DNA of 64,000 nt from Spongiactinospora sp. TRM90649 (lineage in GTDB: Bacteria > Actinomycetota > Actinomycetes > Streptosporangiales > Streptosporangiaceae): the NCBI RefSeq assembly GCF_029382225.1, contig NZ_JARLTC010000005.1, positions 310,001-374,000 on the forward strand. The letters are read 5' to 3'. Made by a program: the position numbers and the translations under genes. Position 1 is the stretch's first letter. The number at the start of each line of letters is the position of its first letter. The notes under the pieces are model-generated. The model had not been told where the DNA came from. It was given only the letters and a program-made list of their open reading frames with translations, and did no database searches. Positions 36,784 through 45,769 of this stretch are shown here, piece by piece.

Positions 36784-37524
36784 CTACGCCTCCGGGCGGG
36801 GTCCGGCGAAGCGGGCCAGGCCGCTCAGCAGAAGGTCGAGGCCGAACTCGAAGCGCACGTTGCCGCCGCCTTCGAGCAGGTCGTCGACGTGCCCGGCCAT
36901 CATCGGGAACCGGTCTTTGGGGAGGGTCCGGTAGTAGTCGCCGATCTGAGCGAAGTAGTCGTGCATGAAATCGCCGATGTCCTTGCCGGAGGCCCGCCGC
37001 CTGGCCTGGTAAAGGGCGCCTTCGTAGACGTCGGCGGCGATGTAGAGGTTGAGCCGGTCGAGCATCCAGCTCGCGATGCGCGGCGGCACCCCACCCTTGA
37101 TCATGATGGCCATCTCCGCCTCCGCGACGCGCAGCGCGTTGGGCCCGCTGGGGATGTTGGCGATGGCCACCTTGGCGATGTCGGCGTGCGCCCCGAGCAC
37201 ATCGAAGATGTGGACGGCCAGCTCCCGCATCTGTTCCAGCCAGCGCTCGGGATCGGCCTCCGGGGTCTCGACCTCGCCGAGCACCCGGTCGTATAGCAGG
37301 TCCAGCAGTTCGTCCTTGTTCGCCACGTGGGCGTACAGCGAGGCCGGGCCGGTACCCAGCTCCTGGGCGACCCTGCGCATGCTGAGCGCGTCGAGCCCCT
37401 CGGCGTCGAGGACGCGCAGACCGGCGTCCACGATCGCGTCCTGGCTCAGCGGCCGCCTGGCCGCCGGCGTCTTGCGCGGCGTCCGCCATGGCGGCACCGG
37501 TACGGCTTCCGCCTGCTCGTTCAT
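36784..37524 (-). CDS. TetR-family regulator with tetracycline-repressor-type C-terminal domain
   Basis: About 246 residues. A disordered N-terminus of about 25 residues is followed by the HTH (QDAIVDAGLRVLDAEGLDAL, then GTGPASLYAHVANKDELLDL) and a TetR_C-type helical domain (RWLEQMRELAVHIFDVLGAH). ATG 37524 is fixed by AGGAGG about 5 nt upstream. A clean palindrome at 37662-37679 lies in its upstream region, so autoregulation is likely. The next gene on the strand is the MenC-like protein, a plausible target. Ligand unknown. Confidence 0.9.
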   Translation of the reverse strand: MNEQAEAVPVPPWRTPRKTPAARRPLSQDAIVDAGLRVLDAEGLDALSMRRVAQELGTGPASLYAHVANKDELLDLLYDRVLGEVETPEADPERWLEQMRELAVHIFDVLGAHADIAKVAIANIPSGPNALRVAEAEMAIMIKGGVPPRIASWMLDRLNLYIAADVYEGALYQARRRASGKDIGDFMHDYFAQIGDYYRTLPKDRFPMMAGHVDDLLEGGGNVRFEFGLDLLLSGLARFAGPRPEA

Positions 37525-37661
37525 CGGCCCTCCTGCCGCCCAGGCCCCCGGGTCCTGCGTCTTCGCGAGCCCGCTTCGAGCCTGCCCAACGCTCGCTTCG
37601 AGCTTGCTTCCACTTACACGAACATCGTACTTGTCACGAATGTCGTTCGCCAACTAAAACA

Positions 37662-37679
37662 GTGTTCGTCAGCGAACAC
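37662..37679. promoter_or_regulatory. Palindromic operator upstream of tetR
   Basis: GTGTTCG-tcag-CGAACAC is a perfect 7-bp-arm dyad about 138 bp upstream of the TetR start. The surrounding 80 bp carry further half-sites (ACGAACA, GTTCG) and are AT-richer than the average. It is a likely TetR-family binding site. Confidence 0.55.
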
Positions 37680-37722
37680 CGTTCGTACCACCACTCAAAG
37701 AGAGACCGGAAATGGGCGGGCG

Positions 37723-37745
37723 GCGAACGCGCCGCGCGCGTTCGC
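37723..37745. terminator. Hairpin terminating the SWIM-MoxR-VWA operon
   Basis: A perfect 9-bp stem, GCGAACGCG / CGCGTTCGC, with a 5-nt loop begins 12 bp past the VWA stop codon on the minus strand. It separates the operon from the tetR promoter region. Confidence 0.6.
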
Positions 37746-37756
37746 ACCACCGAGCG

Positions 37757-38950
37757 TCACCCGGAGGCACTGGCCCCCAGGTGGCGCTCGGCCCATGCGC
37801 GGACATCGCGCCGCTGGATCGCCGCGGCCATCAGGTCGGGGAAGGCGTCGGGCGTGCAGGCGAAGGCCGGGACCCCCATCGCGGCCAGCGCGGCGGCGTT
37901 GTCGTGGTCGTAGGACGGCGCGCCCTCGTCGGACAGCGCCAGCAGGACGATCACCTGCACCCCGGCCGCGAGCATCGCCGCCACCCGCCGCAGCATCTCC
38001 TGCCGGATGCCGCCCTCATAGAGGTCGCTGATCAGGACGAACGTGGAGTCGGCCGGCCGGGTGACCAGCCCCTGGCAGTAGGCGATGGCACGGTTGATGT
38101 CGGTGCCGCCGCCGAGCTGGGTGCCGAACAGCAGCTCGACCGGGTCGTGCAGACGGTCGGTGAGATCGACCACGGCGGTGTCGAACACGACCAGCGAGGT
38201 GCGCAGCGAGCGCATCGATGCCAGCACCGCCCCGAAGACGCCCGAGTAGACCACCGAGGCGGCCATCGAACCGCTCTGGTCGACGCACAGCACCACCTCG
38301 CGCTTCACCGCCCGCTGCCGGCGGGCGTAGCCGACCAGCCGGGACGGCACGACCGTGCGCCGCTCGGGCAGGTAGTGCCGCAGATTCGCGCGGATCGTGC
38401 GATCCCAGTCGATGTCGGCCGCCCGGCGGGGACGGTGGGTGCGGGCCGAGCGGTCCAGGGCGCCGCTGATCGCCGTCCGCGTGCGCTGGGCCACCTTGCG
38501 CTCCAGGTCTTCGACGACCCGGCGGACCACCGCCCTGGCCGACTCCCTGGCCTGCTCGGGCATCACCCGGTTCAGCGAGAGCAGGGTGCCCACCAAGTGG
38601 ACGTCGGGCTCGACGGCCTCCAGCATCTCCGGTTCGAGCAGCAGCCGGGTGAGGTTCAGCCGCTCGATGGCGTCCTGCTGCATGACCTGCACGACCGTGC
38701 TCGGGAAGTAGCCGCGGATGTCGCCGAGCCAGCGGGCGACCTGAGGCGCGGAGCCGCCGAGGCCGGCCGTACGGCCTTCGCCCGAGCCCGCTGAGCCCGC
38801 GCCGGAGCCCTGCCGCCCGCCGTAGAGCGCGGCCAGCGTGGCGTCCATCCCCGCGTCTCCCCCGGACAGCGCGCAGCCCGTGCCGTCGGCGTCGCCGCCG
38901 AGCACCAGCCGCCAGCGGCGCAGCCGCTCCGCGCTCGACGTGTCATCCAT
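37757..38950 (-). CDS. VWA-domain protein (YehP-like), last gene of five-gene operon
   Basis: About 397 residues. The C-terminal half is a von Willebrand A domain with a complete MIDAS: VLCVDQSGSMAAS (about 217-229), LGGGTDINRA, and LISDLYEGG. The N-terminal half is helical with a Gly/Ser-rich loop (GRQGSGAGSAGSGEGRT). In MoxR-VWA systems the AAA+ ATPase remodels or loads the VWA protein, and here the MoxR gene lies two genes upstream. ATG 38950 overlaps the DUF5682 stop by 8 bp. Cytoplasmic; no signal or membrane segment. Confidence 0.9.
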   Translation of the reverse strand: MDDTSSAERLRRWRLVLGGDADGTGCALSGGDAGMDATLAALYGGRQGSGAGSAGSGEGRTAGLGGSAPQVARWLGDIRGYFPSTVVQVMQQDAIERLNLTRLLLEPEMLEAVEPDVHLVGTLLSLNRVMPEQARESARAVVRRVVEDLERKVAQRTRTAISGALDRSARTHRPRRAADIDWDRTIRANLRHYLPERRTVVPSRLVGYARRQRAVKREVVLCVDQSGSMAASVVYSGVFGAVLASMRSLRTSLVVFDTAVVDLTDRLHDPVELLFGTQLGGGTDINRAIAYCQGLVTRPADSTFVLISDLYEGGIRQEMLRRVAAMLAAGVQVIVLLALSDEGAPSYDHDNAAALAAMGVPAFACTPDAFPDLMAAAIQRRDVRAWAERHLGASASG

Positions 38951-41180
38951 CGGACCTCCCCAGGATCGCCAGCACCGTCGCGACGGCTCCGGCCGCGCGC
39001 TTCTCATCGATCCACACCATGTCGCCGAAGTCGCCGAAGTCGCCGAAGTCGCTGGAGCCTCCGGACGGGCGCGCCGCCCGGCCCGCGTTCCGCACCCGCT
39101 CGCCGATTGCCCGCCGCTCCGGCGCGTCGAAGGCGGCGAACGTACGGCGCAGCAGCGGCAGCACGTCGACGAACGCCCCCGCGCCGAGCCCGCTGAGCCA
39201 CTGATCGACCATTCCGAGCAACTGCGCGTCGTGCACCAGAAGCAGCCCACCGCCGGACAGGAACCCCTCCACCCAGGAGGCGACCCGCGCGGGCGGATGC
39301 CCGGCCGAGGTGGCCAGCGCCATCCGGCGCGCGGCCTCGCCGTCGCCGAGCCGCCCGGCGTCGAGCAGGATCCTGATCAGCCTGCCCTCGATCCTGCCGT
39401 GCAGGTCGGTACGGCCCGCCAGGCCGTTCAGCGTGACCAGCCAGGCGGCCCGCTCGGCCTCCGGCAGCAGCGCCGTGGCCGCGTGGACGGCGTCGACGTG
39501 GCCGATCATCTCCTTGGTCGCGTCGTCGTCGAGGCCGGTCATCGCCGGGGAGAGCCCCGCGCGGACGCGGGCCAGCATCGAGGAGACCACCGCGCCCAGC
39601 CCTTCGGCGGGGGTGCCGCGCACGTCGCCGTAGCGCCAGGCGCGGGCCATCGCGGGCACCGCCGCCATCAGGTGGGTGACATCGGGATCGAGCGCGGCGC
39701 GCCCGGCCAGCGCCCGCACGGCGTCGGGCAGCGCCTCGCCGAGCCCGGCCAGCAGGCACGCCTCGACCGTGCCGGTCAGCTCGGCGAGGGTCGCGTCCTC
39801 CCGCGCCACCAGGTCGCGGACCTTCGCGGCGGCGGCCGAGGGGACCGTGGTGCCCCAGGCGCTCGCCTCGATCAGCTCGACGTCGAACTCCGGCCGCCAG
39901 GCGAGGGTCCACGACTCGCGGAAGGTGCCCTTGCCCCTGGTCTCGCGGGGGGTGCCCCAGCCGACCCCGAGCAGGACCAGCCGGTGCAGCAGGTGGCTGC
40001 GGTCGAGATCGAGCGGTTTGCGCAGGTCGAGGTCGAGGTCGCGGTCGAGCGCCTCCGGCTTCAGCCGGAGCCTGCGCTGCTCCTCGCGCAGGTGGCGCTG
40101 GAGCGGGACCATGGGCGTGGCGTCGGGGACGCCGCCCAGCCGCTCGCCCACCACCATGCGCCGCGCGATCAGCTCGACCGGGAGGTCGTCGCCCTCGCAG
40201 AGCACCGCCCTGGCGGCCTCGGTGACCTCTCCGAGCCCGGCCAGCGGACGCCCGCGCAGCACCGCGAGCCCCTCGGCCAGGCGCACGGCCTCGATGACGT
40301 GGGCGGAGGAGACGGCCAGGCCCTCCTCGCGCAGCACCCCTGCGGCCCCGGCCAGCCAGCGTTCCACCGGCCGGTCGGGCGCGGTGAACAGGTGGTCGTA
40401 CCAGCCGGGCGAGGCGACGCCCGCGCCGTAGCCGCTGCGGGCGGAGAGCCTGCCGTAGGTCCACGGCACCCAGGTGATCTCGACCTTGGCCTTGGGCAGG
40501 CCGCGCAGCAGCGCGTCGTCGGCCTTGGCCGTGGACGGCGCGGCCAGCGCGGGCACGTGCCACGCCCCGCACACCACGGCCACCCGCTGGTAGCCCTCCC
40601 TGAGCGTACGGCGGAGCGTCCGCCGCATGTGCGCCTCGCGCCGGGCCTCCCGCGCCCCAGGCACGTGCCCCTCGCGCACGGCGGACATCGCCTCGGCGAT
40701 CACCTCGAACGGGGTCATCCCCGCCCGGTGCTCGACGACGTCTTCCCACCAGCGCTCGGGATCGTCGTGGCCCGCCGCCGAGGCCAGCGCGCCGATGGGA
40801 TCGACGTGCGCCGCGGCCTCCCCGTCGGCCTCGTCGTCGTCGGCGTCGGCCAGGCTGACCGCGGCGGGCAGGTCGCAGAACCGGACCGGGACGCCCGCGT
40901 CCAGGGCGTAGCGGATCGCCTGCCATTCGGGAGAGAACGCCGCGAACGGCCAGAAGGCGGCCTTGGCTGGCTCGCCTGGGACGTGGGCGAGCAGCGCCAC
41001 CGGGGGCTCCATGCCGGGGTCGCCCGCCAGGGCGGCCAGCGCGTCGGCCTCGGGCGGCCCCTCGATGAGCACGATGTCGGGGGCGAGCCGGACCAGCTCG
41101 GCGCGGACCGCGCGGGCCGAGCCCGGCCCGTGGTGCCGTACGCCGAGCAGGGCGGGCGCGACCGGCGCGTCAGTCGGCAT
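38943..41180 (-). CDS. DUF5682-family protein (YehM-like)
   Basis: About 745 residues, soluble. The conserved opening LLGVRHHGPGSARAVRAELV is followed by PDIVLIEGPPEAD, FCDLPAAVSLAD and VAVVCGAWHVPALA, a layout recalling haem-uptake/TraB-like (ChaN/GumN) folds in the first ~280 residues; this similarity is tentative. The rest is mostly helical. The C-terminus carries (DFG)3 encoded by three perfect 9-bp repeats (39021-39047). Family function is unknown; it is consistently found with MoxR and VWA genes. ATG 41180 overlaps the MoxR stop by 11 bp, and its own stop overlaps the VWA start by 8 bp. Confidence 0.88.
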   Translation of the reverse strand: MPTDAPVAPALLGVRHHGPGSARAVRAELVRLAPDIVLIEGPPEADALAALAGDPGMEPPVALLAHVPGEPAKAAFWPFAAFSPEWQAIRYALDAGVPVRFCDLPAAVSLADADDDEADGEAAAHVDPIGALASAAGHDDPERWWEDVVEHRAGMTPFEVIAEAMSAVREGHVPGAREARREAHMRRTLRRTLREGYQRVAVVCGAWHVPALAAPSTAKADDALLRGLPKAKVEITWVPWTYGRLSARSGYGAGVASPGWYDHLFTAPDRPVERWLAGAAGVLREEGLAVSSAHVIEAVRLAEGLAVLRGRPLAGLGEVTEAARAVLCEGDDLPVELIARRMVVGERLGGVPDATPMVPLQRHLREEQRRLRLKPEALDRDLDLDLRKPLDLDRSHLLHRLVLLGVGWGTPRETRGKGTFRESWTLAWRPEFDVELIEASAWGTTVPSAAAAKVRDLVAREDATLAELTGTVEACLLAGLGEALPDAVRALAGRAALDPDVTHLMAAVPAMARAWRYGDVRGTPAEGLGAVVSSMLARVRAGLSPAMTGLDDDATKEMIGHVDAVHAATALLPEAERAAWLVTLNGLAGRTDLHGRIEGRLIRILLDAGRLGDGEAARRMALATSAGHPPARVASWVEGFLSGGGLLLVHDAQLLGMVDQWLSGLGAGAFVDVLPLLRRTFAAFDAPERRAIGERVRNAGRAARPSGGSSDFGDFGDFGDMVWIDEKRAAGAVATVLAILGRSDG

Positions 41181-42237
41181 CGCGGCAGGCCCGGTAGAAG
41201 TCGCTCCAGCCGTCGCGCTCGCGCACCACGGTCTCCAGGTACTCGCGCCACACCACGCGGTCGGAGACCGGGTCCTGGACCACCGCGCCCCGGATGCCCG
41301 CCGCGACGTCGGCCGGGCGCAGCACGCCGTCGCCGAAATGGGCGGCGAGGGCGACGCCGCCGGTGAGGACGGAGATCGCCTCGGCCGTGGACAGCGTGCC
41401 GCTCGGCGACTTGACCTTGGTGCGGCCGTCCTCGGTGACGCCGGAGCGCAGCTCGCGGAACACGGTGACCACCCGGCGGATCTCCTCAAGGGCGGTCGGC
41501 ACCTCGGGCAGCTCCAGCGACCGGCCGAGCTGGCCGACCCTGCGGGAGACGATGTCGATCTCCTCCTGGGCGGTGGCCGGGACGGGGAGCACCACCGTGT
41601 TGAACCGCCTCCGCAGCGCGCTGGACAGCTCGTTGACGCCCCGGTCGCGGTCGTTGGCGGTGGCGATGACGTTGAACCCGCGCGTGGCCTGGACCTCCTC
41701 GTTCAGCTCGGGTATCGGCAGCGTCTTCTCCGACAGCACGGTGATCAGCGCGTCCTGCACGTCGGAGGGCATCCGGGTCAGCTCCTCGACCCTGGTGATG
41801 CGTCCCTCCGACATCGCGCGCATGACCGGGCTCGGCGTCAGCGCCTCGCGCGAGGGCCCCTCGGCGAGCAGCCGGGCGTAGTTCCAGCCGTAGCGGACGG
41901 CCTCCTCGGCCGTGCCCGCCGTGCCCTGCACCAGCAGCGTGGAGTCGCCGCTGATCGCCGCGGCCAGATGCTCCGACAGCCAGGTCTTGGCGGTGCCCGG
42001 CACGCCGAGCAGCAGCAGCGCCCGGTCGGTGGCGAGGGTGGCCACGGCCACCTCCACGATGCGGCGCGGGCCGATGTACTTGGGGCTGATCTGGTCGCCG
42101 TCGCCGACGATGTAGGTCGTCACGGCCCAGGGGGACAGCCGCCACCCGGGCGGCCTCGCCCGGTCGTCCGTCTTCGCGAGCACGGCGAGCTCCTCGGCGT
42201 AGAGGTCTTCGGCGTGCGGGCGCAGAACCTCGGTCAC
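41170..42237 (-). CDS. MoxR-type AAA+ ATPase (YehL-like)
   Basis: About 355 residues. Walker A is LLLGVPGTAKTWLSEHL (about residues 80-96). The Walker B region reads GRITRVEELTRMPSDVQDAL, with EE in place of the usual DE. Sensor-1 is VIATANDRDRG and the arginine region is SSALRRRFNTV. This is the MoxR clade that associates with SWIM, DUF5682 and VWA genes. Expected role is ATP-driven remodeling of the VWA partner. Start is GTG 42237, overlapping the DUF5691 stop as GTGA; longer upstream frames run inside that gene and are rejected. Confidence 0.9.
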   Translation of the reverse strand: MTEVLRPHAEDLYAEELAVLAKTDDRARPPGWRLSPWAVTTYIVGDGDQISPKYIGPRRIVEVAVATLATDRALLLLGVPGTAKTWLSEHLAAAISGDSTLLVQGTAGTAEEAVRYGWNYARLLAEGPSREALTPSPVMRAMSEGRITRVEELTRMPSDVQDALITVLSEKTLPIPELNEEVQATRGFNVIATANDRDRGVNELSSALRRRFNTVVLPVPATAQEEIDIVSRRVGQLGRSLELPEVPTALEEIRRVVTVFRELRSGVTEDGRTKVKSPSGTLSTAEAISVLTGGVALAAHFGDGVLRPADVAAGIRGAVVQDPVSDRVVWREYLETVVRERDGWSDFYRACRDAD

Positions 42238-43661
42238 GACAACTCCTTCAACATGTCGCTGCGGTAGCGGAGGACGGCGGCGACCTCCTGCACGGTGGGC
42301 TGATCGGCCGACAACCTGGCCGCCGCCTCGTGCTGCGCGGGATCGGCCCGCTCCCCTGCGAGCCTGGCCAGCTCGCCGAGGTTCCACGGCTGGGTGCCGG
42401 CCATCTCAATGATCTTGAGGAGCACGGCACGGGTCAGCGCCGGGCCCCAGGGCGCCGAGGCCCCGCCCAGCACCATGATCAACTGCCCGTCCACGGGATG
42501 ACGGGCGACGAACTCGGCGGTCAGCGCCTCGCGCTCGGCGGGGCGGAGCACGCCCAGCAGCTCGGCCAGCGGGTCGACCTCGAACAGTGCCCGCGCCCAG
42601 GCCGGGTCGCGCTGGAGCACGGCGGCGCGGACCCAGCCCGCCCGCACCTCGCGCGCCCAGTCGACGATCTTCAGACCGACCAGGACGTCCGGCGGCACGC
42701 CGAAGGTATCGGTCCACACCGACAACGGCGTGCGCGCCACAACCTGCTGCAGCCACCAGCTCCGCTCGCCCGTGCCGCGCGGCGGCGTGGCGCGCACGCC
42801 GTCGCGCCGGGTCGCGGTGTCGCAGGCGGTCGGCGGCACCACCTCGATCCGCCCGCCGGAGGGCCGCAGGCAGCCCCGCCCGCGTTCGGCCATCCGGGCG
42901 GCGAGCCGGGAGCGGGGCAGCCGGATCAGCAGGTCGGCGGCCTCCTGCCGCACCTCGCGGCGGCGGTCGTCGAGCGCGGCCTCCAGGAACGGCTCGTCGG
43001 CGTCGGCCAGGCCGTCGGCGAGGGTCTGCAGGAACGACAGCCGGTCGTCGGGGGTCTCCTGGGCCCAGCCGCCCGCGAGCAGGTCGCGGGCGGCGTCGGG
43101 GTCGGCCGCGCGCAGGTCGCGCAGGTGCCCGAGGCGCTCGCCCTGGCTCCCGAGCCGCCAGGTGTCGTCGCCGGGGCCGGCGGCGGCGTCGGGCTCGCGG
43201 TCGAGGTAGGACCACTCCTGCCTGCCCAGCCCGGCCAGCCACCGGCCGCGACGTCCGGCCAGCGCGGCCACGTGGGAGCGGATCGAGCGGTCCTTGGCCG
43301 CGTGGTCGAGCAACTGCGGCAGCAGGTGCGGCGGCACCCGCCGCCCCATGGCCGCCGCCGCGCCCAGCCACTCGGGCAGCAGCCTGGGGTGCTCGCCGCC
43401 GAGGATTCTGGCCAGCCGGTCGGCGGCGGCCACCGGGACCTCCGGACGCTCCTCGCCGGGCGCGACGGGCAGCGGCTCGCCCCTGATGAGCCGCTGCCCC
43501 GCGCGCCTGCGCACGACCTGGACGGCCGCGCGCTCCAGCAGGGTGGGCGCCGGTTCGGCGCCTTCTGGCATCCCGGCGGGCGGACGGCGGTCGGTGCCGA
43601 CCAGCGCCGCCGAGACGATCTCCTCCCACTCCCCGGTTCTCCGAGCGCTCTCGCCGCTCAC
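42234..43661 (-). CDS. DUF5691-family protein
   Basis: About 475 residues, soluble, mostly helical with HEAT-like repeats in the middle (EPFLEAALDDRRREVRQEAA). The N-terminus WEEIVSAALVGTDRRPP is the conserved start of the family, and WNLGELARLAGERADP lies near the C-terminus. Function unknown; it occurs between SWIM and MoxR genes in comparable operons. GTG 43661 overlaps the SWIM-protein stop as GTGA, and its own stop overlaps the MoxR start in the same way. Confidence 0.85.
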   Translation of the reverse strand: MSGESARRTGEWEEIVSAALVGTDRRPPAGMPEGAEPAPTLLERAAVQVVRRRAGQRLIRGEPLPVAPGEERPEVPVAAADRLARILGGEHPRLLPEWLGAAAAMGRRVPPHLLPQLLDHAAKDRSIRSHVAALAGRRGRWLAGLGRQEWSYLDREPDAAAGPGDDTWRLGSQGERLGHLRDLRAADPDAARDLLAGGWAQETPDDRLSFLQTLADGLADADEPFLEAALDDRRREVRQEAADLLIRLPRSRLAARMAERGRGCLRPSGGRIEVVPPTACDTATRRDGVRATPPRGTGERSWWLQQVVARTPLSVWTDTFGVPPDVLVGLKIVDWAREVRAGWVRAAVLQRDPAWARALFEVDPLAELLGVLRPAEREALTAEFVARHPVDGQLIMVLGGASAPWGPALTRAVLLKIIEMAGTQPWNLGELARLAGERADPAQHEAAARLSADQPTVQEVAAVLRYRSDMLKELS

Positions 43662-45046
43662 AGCACGATCACCTTTCCCGCCGCGTCGTAGGTGGACAGA
43701 GGGACCAGGCCGCGCGGGGTCCATTCGGCGGCGACGGTGACCGGACGGCCGCCGGAGGCCGCGAGCAGCCGCCAGGGAGCGCCCACCGAGGGCGCGAGCG
43801 GCATGCCCTCGGCCTGGCCGCCCGGCGCCGCCGGGTGGCCGAGCAGCCAGCCGTCGCCGCGCATCGGGACGACGCCCGCGAGGACCACCGGCCACGACTC
43901 CACCCACGGGTCTCCGGCCAGCGCCCCGGCCACCTCGTCGAGCGCCTCCGTGACGGAGACGCCCGGCGGCCCGACCGCGGACCGCGTGGCGTGGCGCAGC
44001 GCCACCTGGGCGCGCAGCGGGCTCGCGCCCGGGTAGAACGCCAGGTCGGCGTCGACGGCGCAGCCGGTGACGAGCGAGGCGTCCAGCGCCTGCCCGATCG
44101 GCGCGAACGACAGCACCAGCGCCGCCCGCCCCGTCGTCCGGCCGCGCAGCCAAACCCGGCGCGAGACCAGGCGGTCTTGTTCGTGGTCGCGCTTGCCGAG
44201 GACGTGCCACTCGTCGCGGACCGCCGCCCCGGCCAGGACCTCCTCCCGGGACACCGGGAAGCCCACCCGCGACCTGACCGTCTGGATGAGGTCGCCGGGC
44301 AGCTCCCGGCGATGGGCCAGGGCCAGCAGGTGCAGCAGGGCGTACTCCTCGACCAGGCGGCCCGGCCAGTCGTCGCCCGACAGGACGGGGGCGAGCCGCG
44401 CGACCGCCCCCGCGACGCCGGGCGCCTGGGCGTCCACGAGGCGTTTGGCCAGGTCGTCCCAGTGCGCGGGACCGGCCGCGCGGGTGCCGGCGACGCCCTG
44501 GCCGATCTGGTCGGCCAGCCACCGCTCCAGCTCGGAGAGGCCCGACGTCACGCGGCGTTCGCGCTGCTCGGCCCGCCGGTCGGCCTCTGCGCCCCGGCGC
44601 TCGTCCGGCCGCTCACCGGGCCGCCCGTCCGGCCGGCCATCTGACCGGCCCTCTGGCCGGCCGTCCGTCTCGGAGGGCTTGGGCTCGCGCGCCGCCGCCG
44701 CGCGGCGTTCGGCGCGGTCTCTGCGCCCGGCCAGCCACTCCTCGGCCCAGCCCGGTGGTGCCTGCGCGGGCGGAACGCCGTCGGCCGACCACAGCAGCAG
44801 CAGGCCCAGCGCGTGCTTGCACGGGAACTTGCGGCTCGGGCAGGTACAGCGGTAGGCGGGCTCGTCGAGGTCGACGCACGCCCGGTACGGCTTCGCGCCG
44901 CTGCCCGCGCACTCGCCCCAGATCGCCCCCGGGGCCACGCCCGACGACGACCACTTTCCCGGGGCTGAGACGCCTTGGGCGGCCTTTCGCGAGGACGCGT
45001 CGGGGGCGAGCTCCAGCACTTGATCACGGCTCCACCGATCGATCAC
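43658..45046 (-). CDS. SWIM zinc-finger protein (YehQ-like), first gene of five-gene operon
   Basis: 462 residues. The SWIM motif is complete: AYRCTCPSRKFPCKHALGLL (about residues 64-83; C-x-C-x6-C-x-H). SWIM domains bind zinc and are thought to mediate nucleic-acid or protein binding. A charged, repetitive linker (GRPEGRSDGRPDGRPGERP) follows, encoded by a degenerate GGCCGGCC-rich repeat near 44605-44670, then a long C-terminal domain of unknown function. GTG 45046 has no clear ribosome site, so the operon may have a leaderless message. The divergent cupin gene begins 105 bp away. Confidence 0.88.
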   Translation of the reverse strand: MIDRWSRDQVLELAPDASSRKAAQGVSAPGKWSSSGVAPGAIWGECAGSGAKPYRACVDLDEPAYRCTCPSRKFPCKHALGLLLLWSADGVPPAQAPPGWAEEWLAGRRDRAERRAAAAREPKPSETDGRPEGRSDGRPDGRPGERPDERRGAEADRRAEQRERRVTSGLSELERWLADQIGQGVAGTRAAGPAHWDDLAKRLVDAQAPGVAGAVARLAPVLSGDDWPGRLVEEYALLHLLALAHRRELPGDLIQTVRSRVGFPVSREEVLAGAAVRDEWHVLGKRDHEQDRLVSRRVWLRGRTTGRAALVLSFAPIGQALDASLVTGCAVDADLAFYPGASPLRAQVALRHATRSAVGPPGVSVTEALDEVAGALAGDPWVESWPVVLAGVVPMRGDGWLLGHPAAPGGQAEGMPLAPSVGAPWRLLAASGGRPVTVAAEWTPRGLVPLSTYDAAGKVIVL

Positions 45047-45151
45047 GCTGGCACATTAGCGGTGCTCACCGACAGAATCGGCCACCTTTAACGATCTTCC
45101 GGAAAGAGCGGGCTGAGCTGCGCGGAAGCGGACAGCGGCTACGATCGTGGA

Positions 45152-45727
45152 GTGCTGTTGAAGGTCTATCCCGACGGACGGCCGGTCCACGCGCGAGACG
45201 ACTCCGAGGCCCTGCGGATCGCCGCCGAGGCGTTCCCCGGGCCGGAGCCCGTGGTGGCGGTGGACGACGGCCGGATGCGGTTCCTGCGGCGTGACGCGGC
45301 GGGAACGTTCATCTCGATCGAGGAGCGCCCACCGGTGGCCGAGGCCCTGGGGCTGCTCCCCCATCCCGAAGGCGGGTGGTTCCGCGAGACATGGCGGACG
45401 GAGGCGTCGTTCCGGCCGGAGGGTTATCCGGGCGAGCGGTCGTCGGCGACCGGCATCTACTTCCTGCTGATGCCGGGAGAGGAGTCGATCTGGCACGCGG
45501 TGCGCTCCGACGAGGTCTGGCTGTGGCATCGGGGCGGGCCGCTGGCCCTGCTGATCGACGACCGCGAGCCGATCATCCTCGGGCCCGAGGTCGAGCGGGG
45601 CCAGATCCCGCAGGCGATCGTGCCCGCCGGGGCGTGGCAGGCCGCCCGCCCCGCGGGCGACCGTGAGGTGCTGGTCAGCTGCGTGGTCTCCCCTGGTTTC
45701 GACTTCGCGGACTTTCGTACGCGCTGA
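45152..45727 (+). CDS. DUF985/cupin-5 family protein
   Basis: 191 residues. A short N-terminal part (VYPDGRPVHARDDSEALRIA) precedes the cupin_5 core: LGLLPHPEGGWFRETWR, SSATGIYFLLMPGEESIWH, EVWLWHRGGPLALLI, and QAIVPAGAWQAARP. This family is structurally cupin-like and related to sugar epimerase folds, but its reaction is not established. GTG 45152 is the likely start. It may be transcribed with the aldehyde dehydrogenase 42 bp downstream. Confidence 0.85.
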   Translation: MLLKVYPDGRPVHARDDSEALRIAAEAFPGPEPVVAVDDGRMRFLRRDAAGTFISIEERPPVAEALGLLPHPEGGWFRETWRTEASFRPEGYPGERSSATGIYFLLMPGEESIWHAVRSDEVWLWHRGGPLALLIDDREPIILGPEVERGQIPQAIVPAGAWQAARPAGDREVLVSCVVSPGFDFADFRTR

Positions 45728-45769
45728 GCGGGTTTCTGCGCGGTTTCTCTACAAGGAAGGCAGAGGTCA

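Noticed and set aside
39021..39047. CRISPR-like or regulatory short repeat
   Set aside because: Three perfect 9-bp copies without spacers, in frame, encoding DFG repeats at the C-terminus of the DUF5682 protein.
38838..41366. An 842-codon plus-strand open frame opposite the DUF5682 gene
   Set aside because: Shadow of the real minus-strand gene, which overlaps properly with its operon neighbours.
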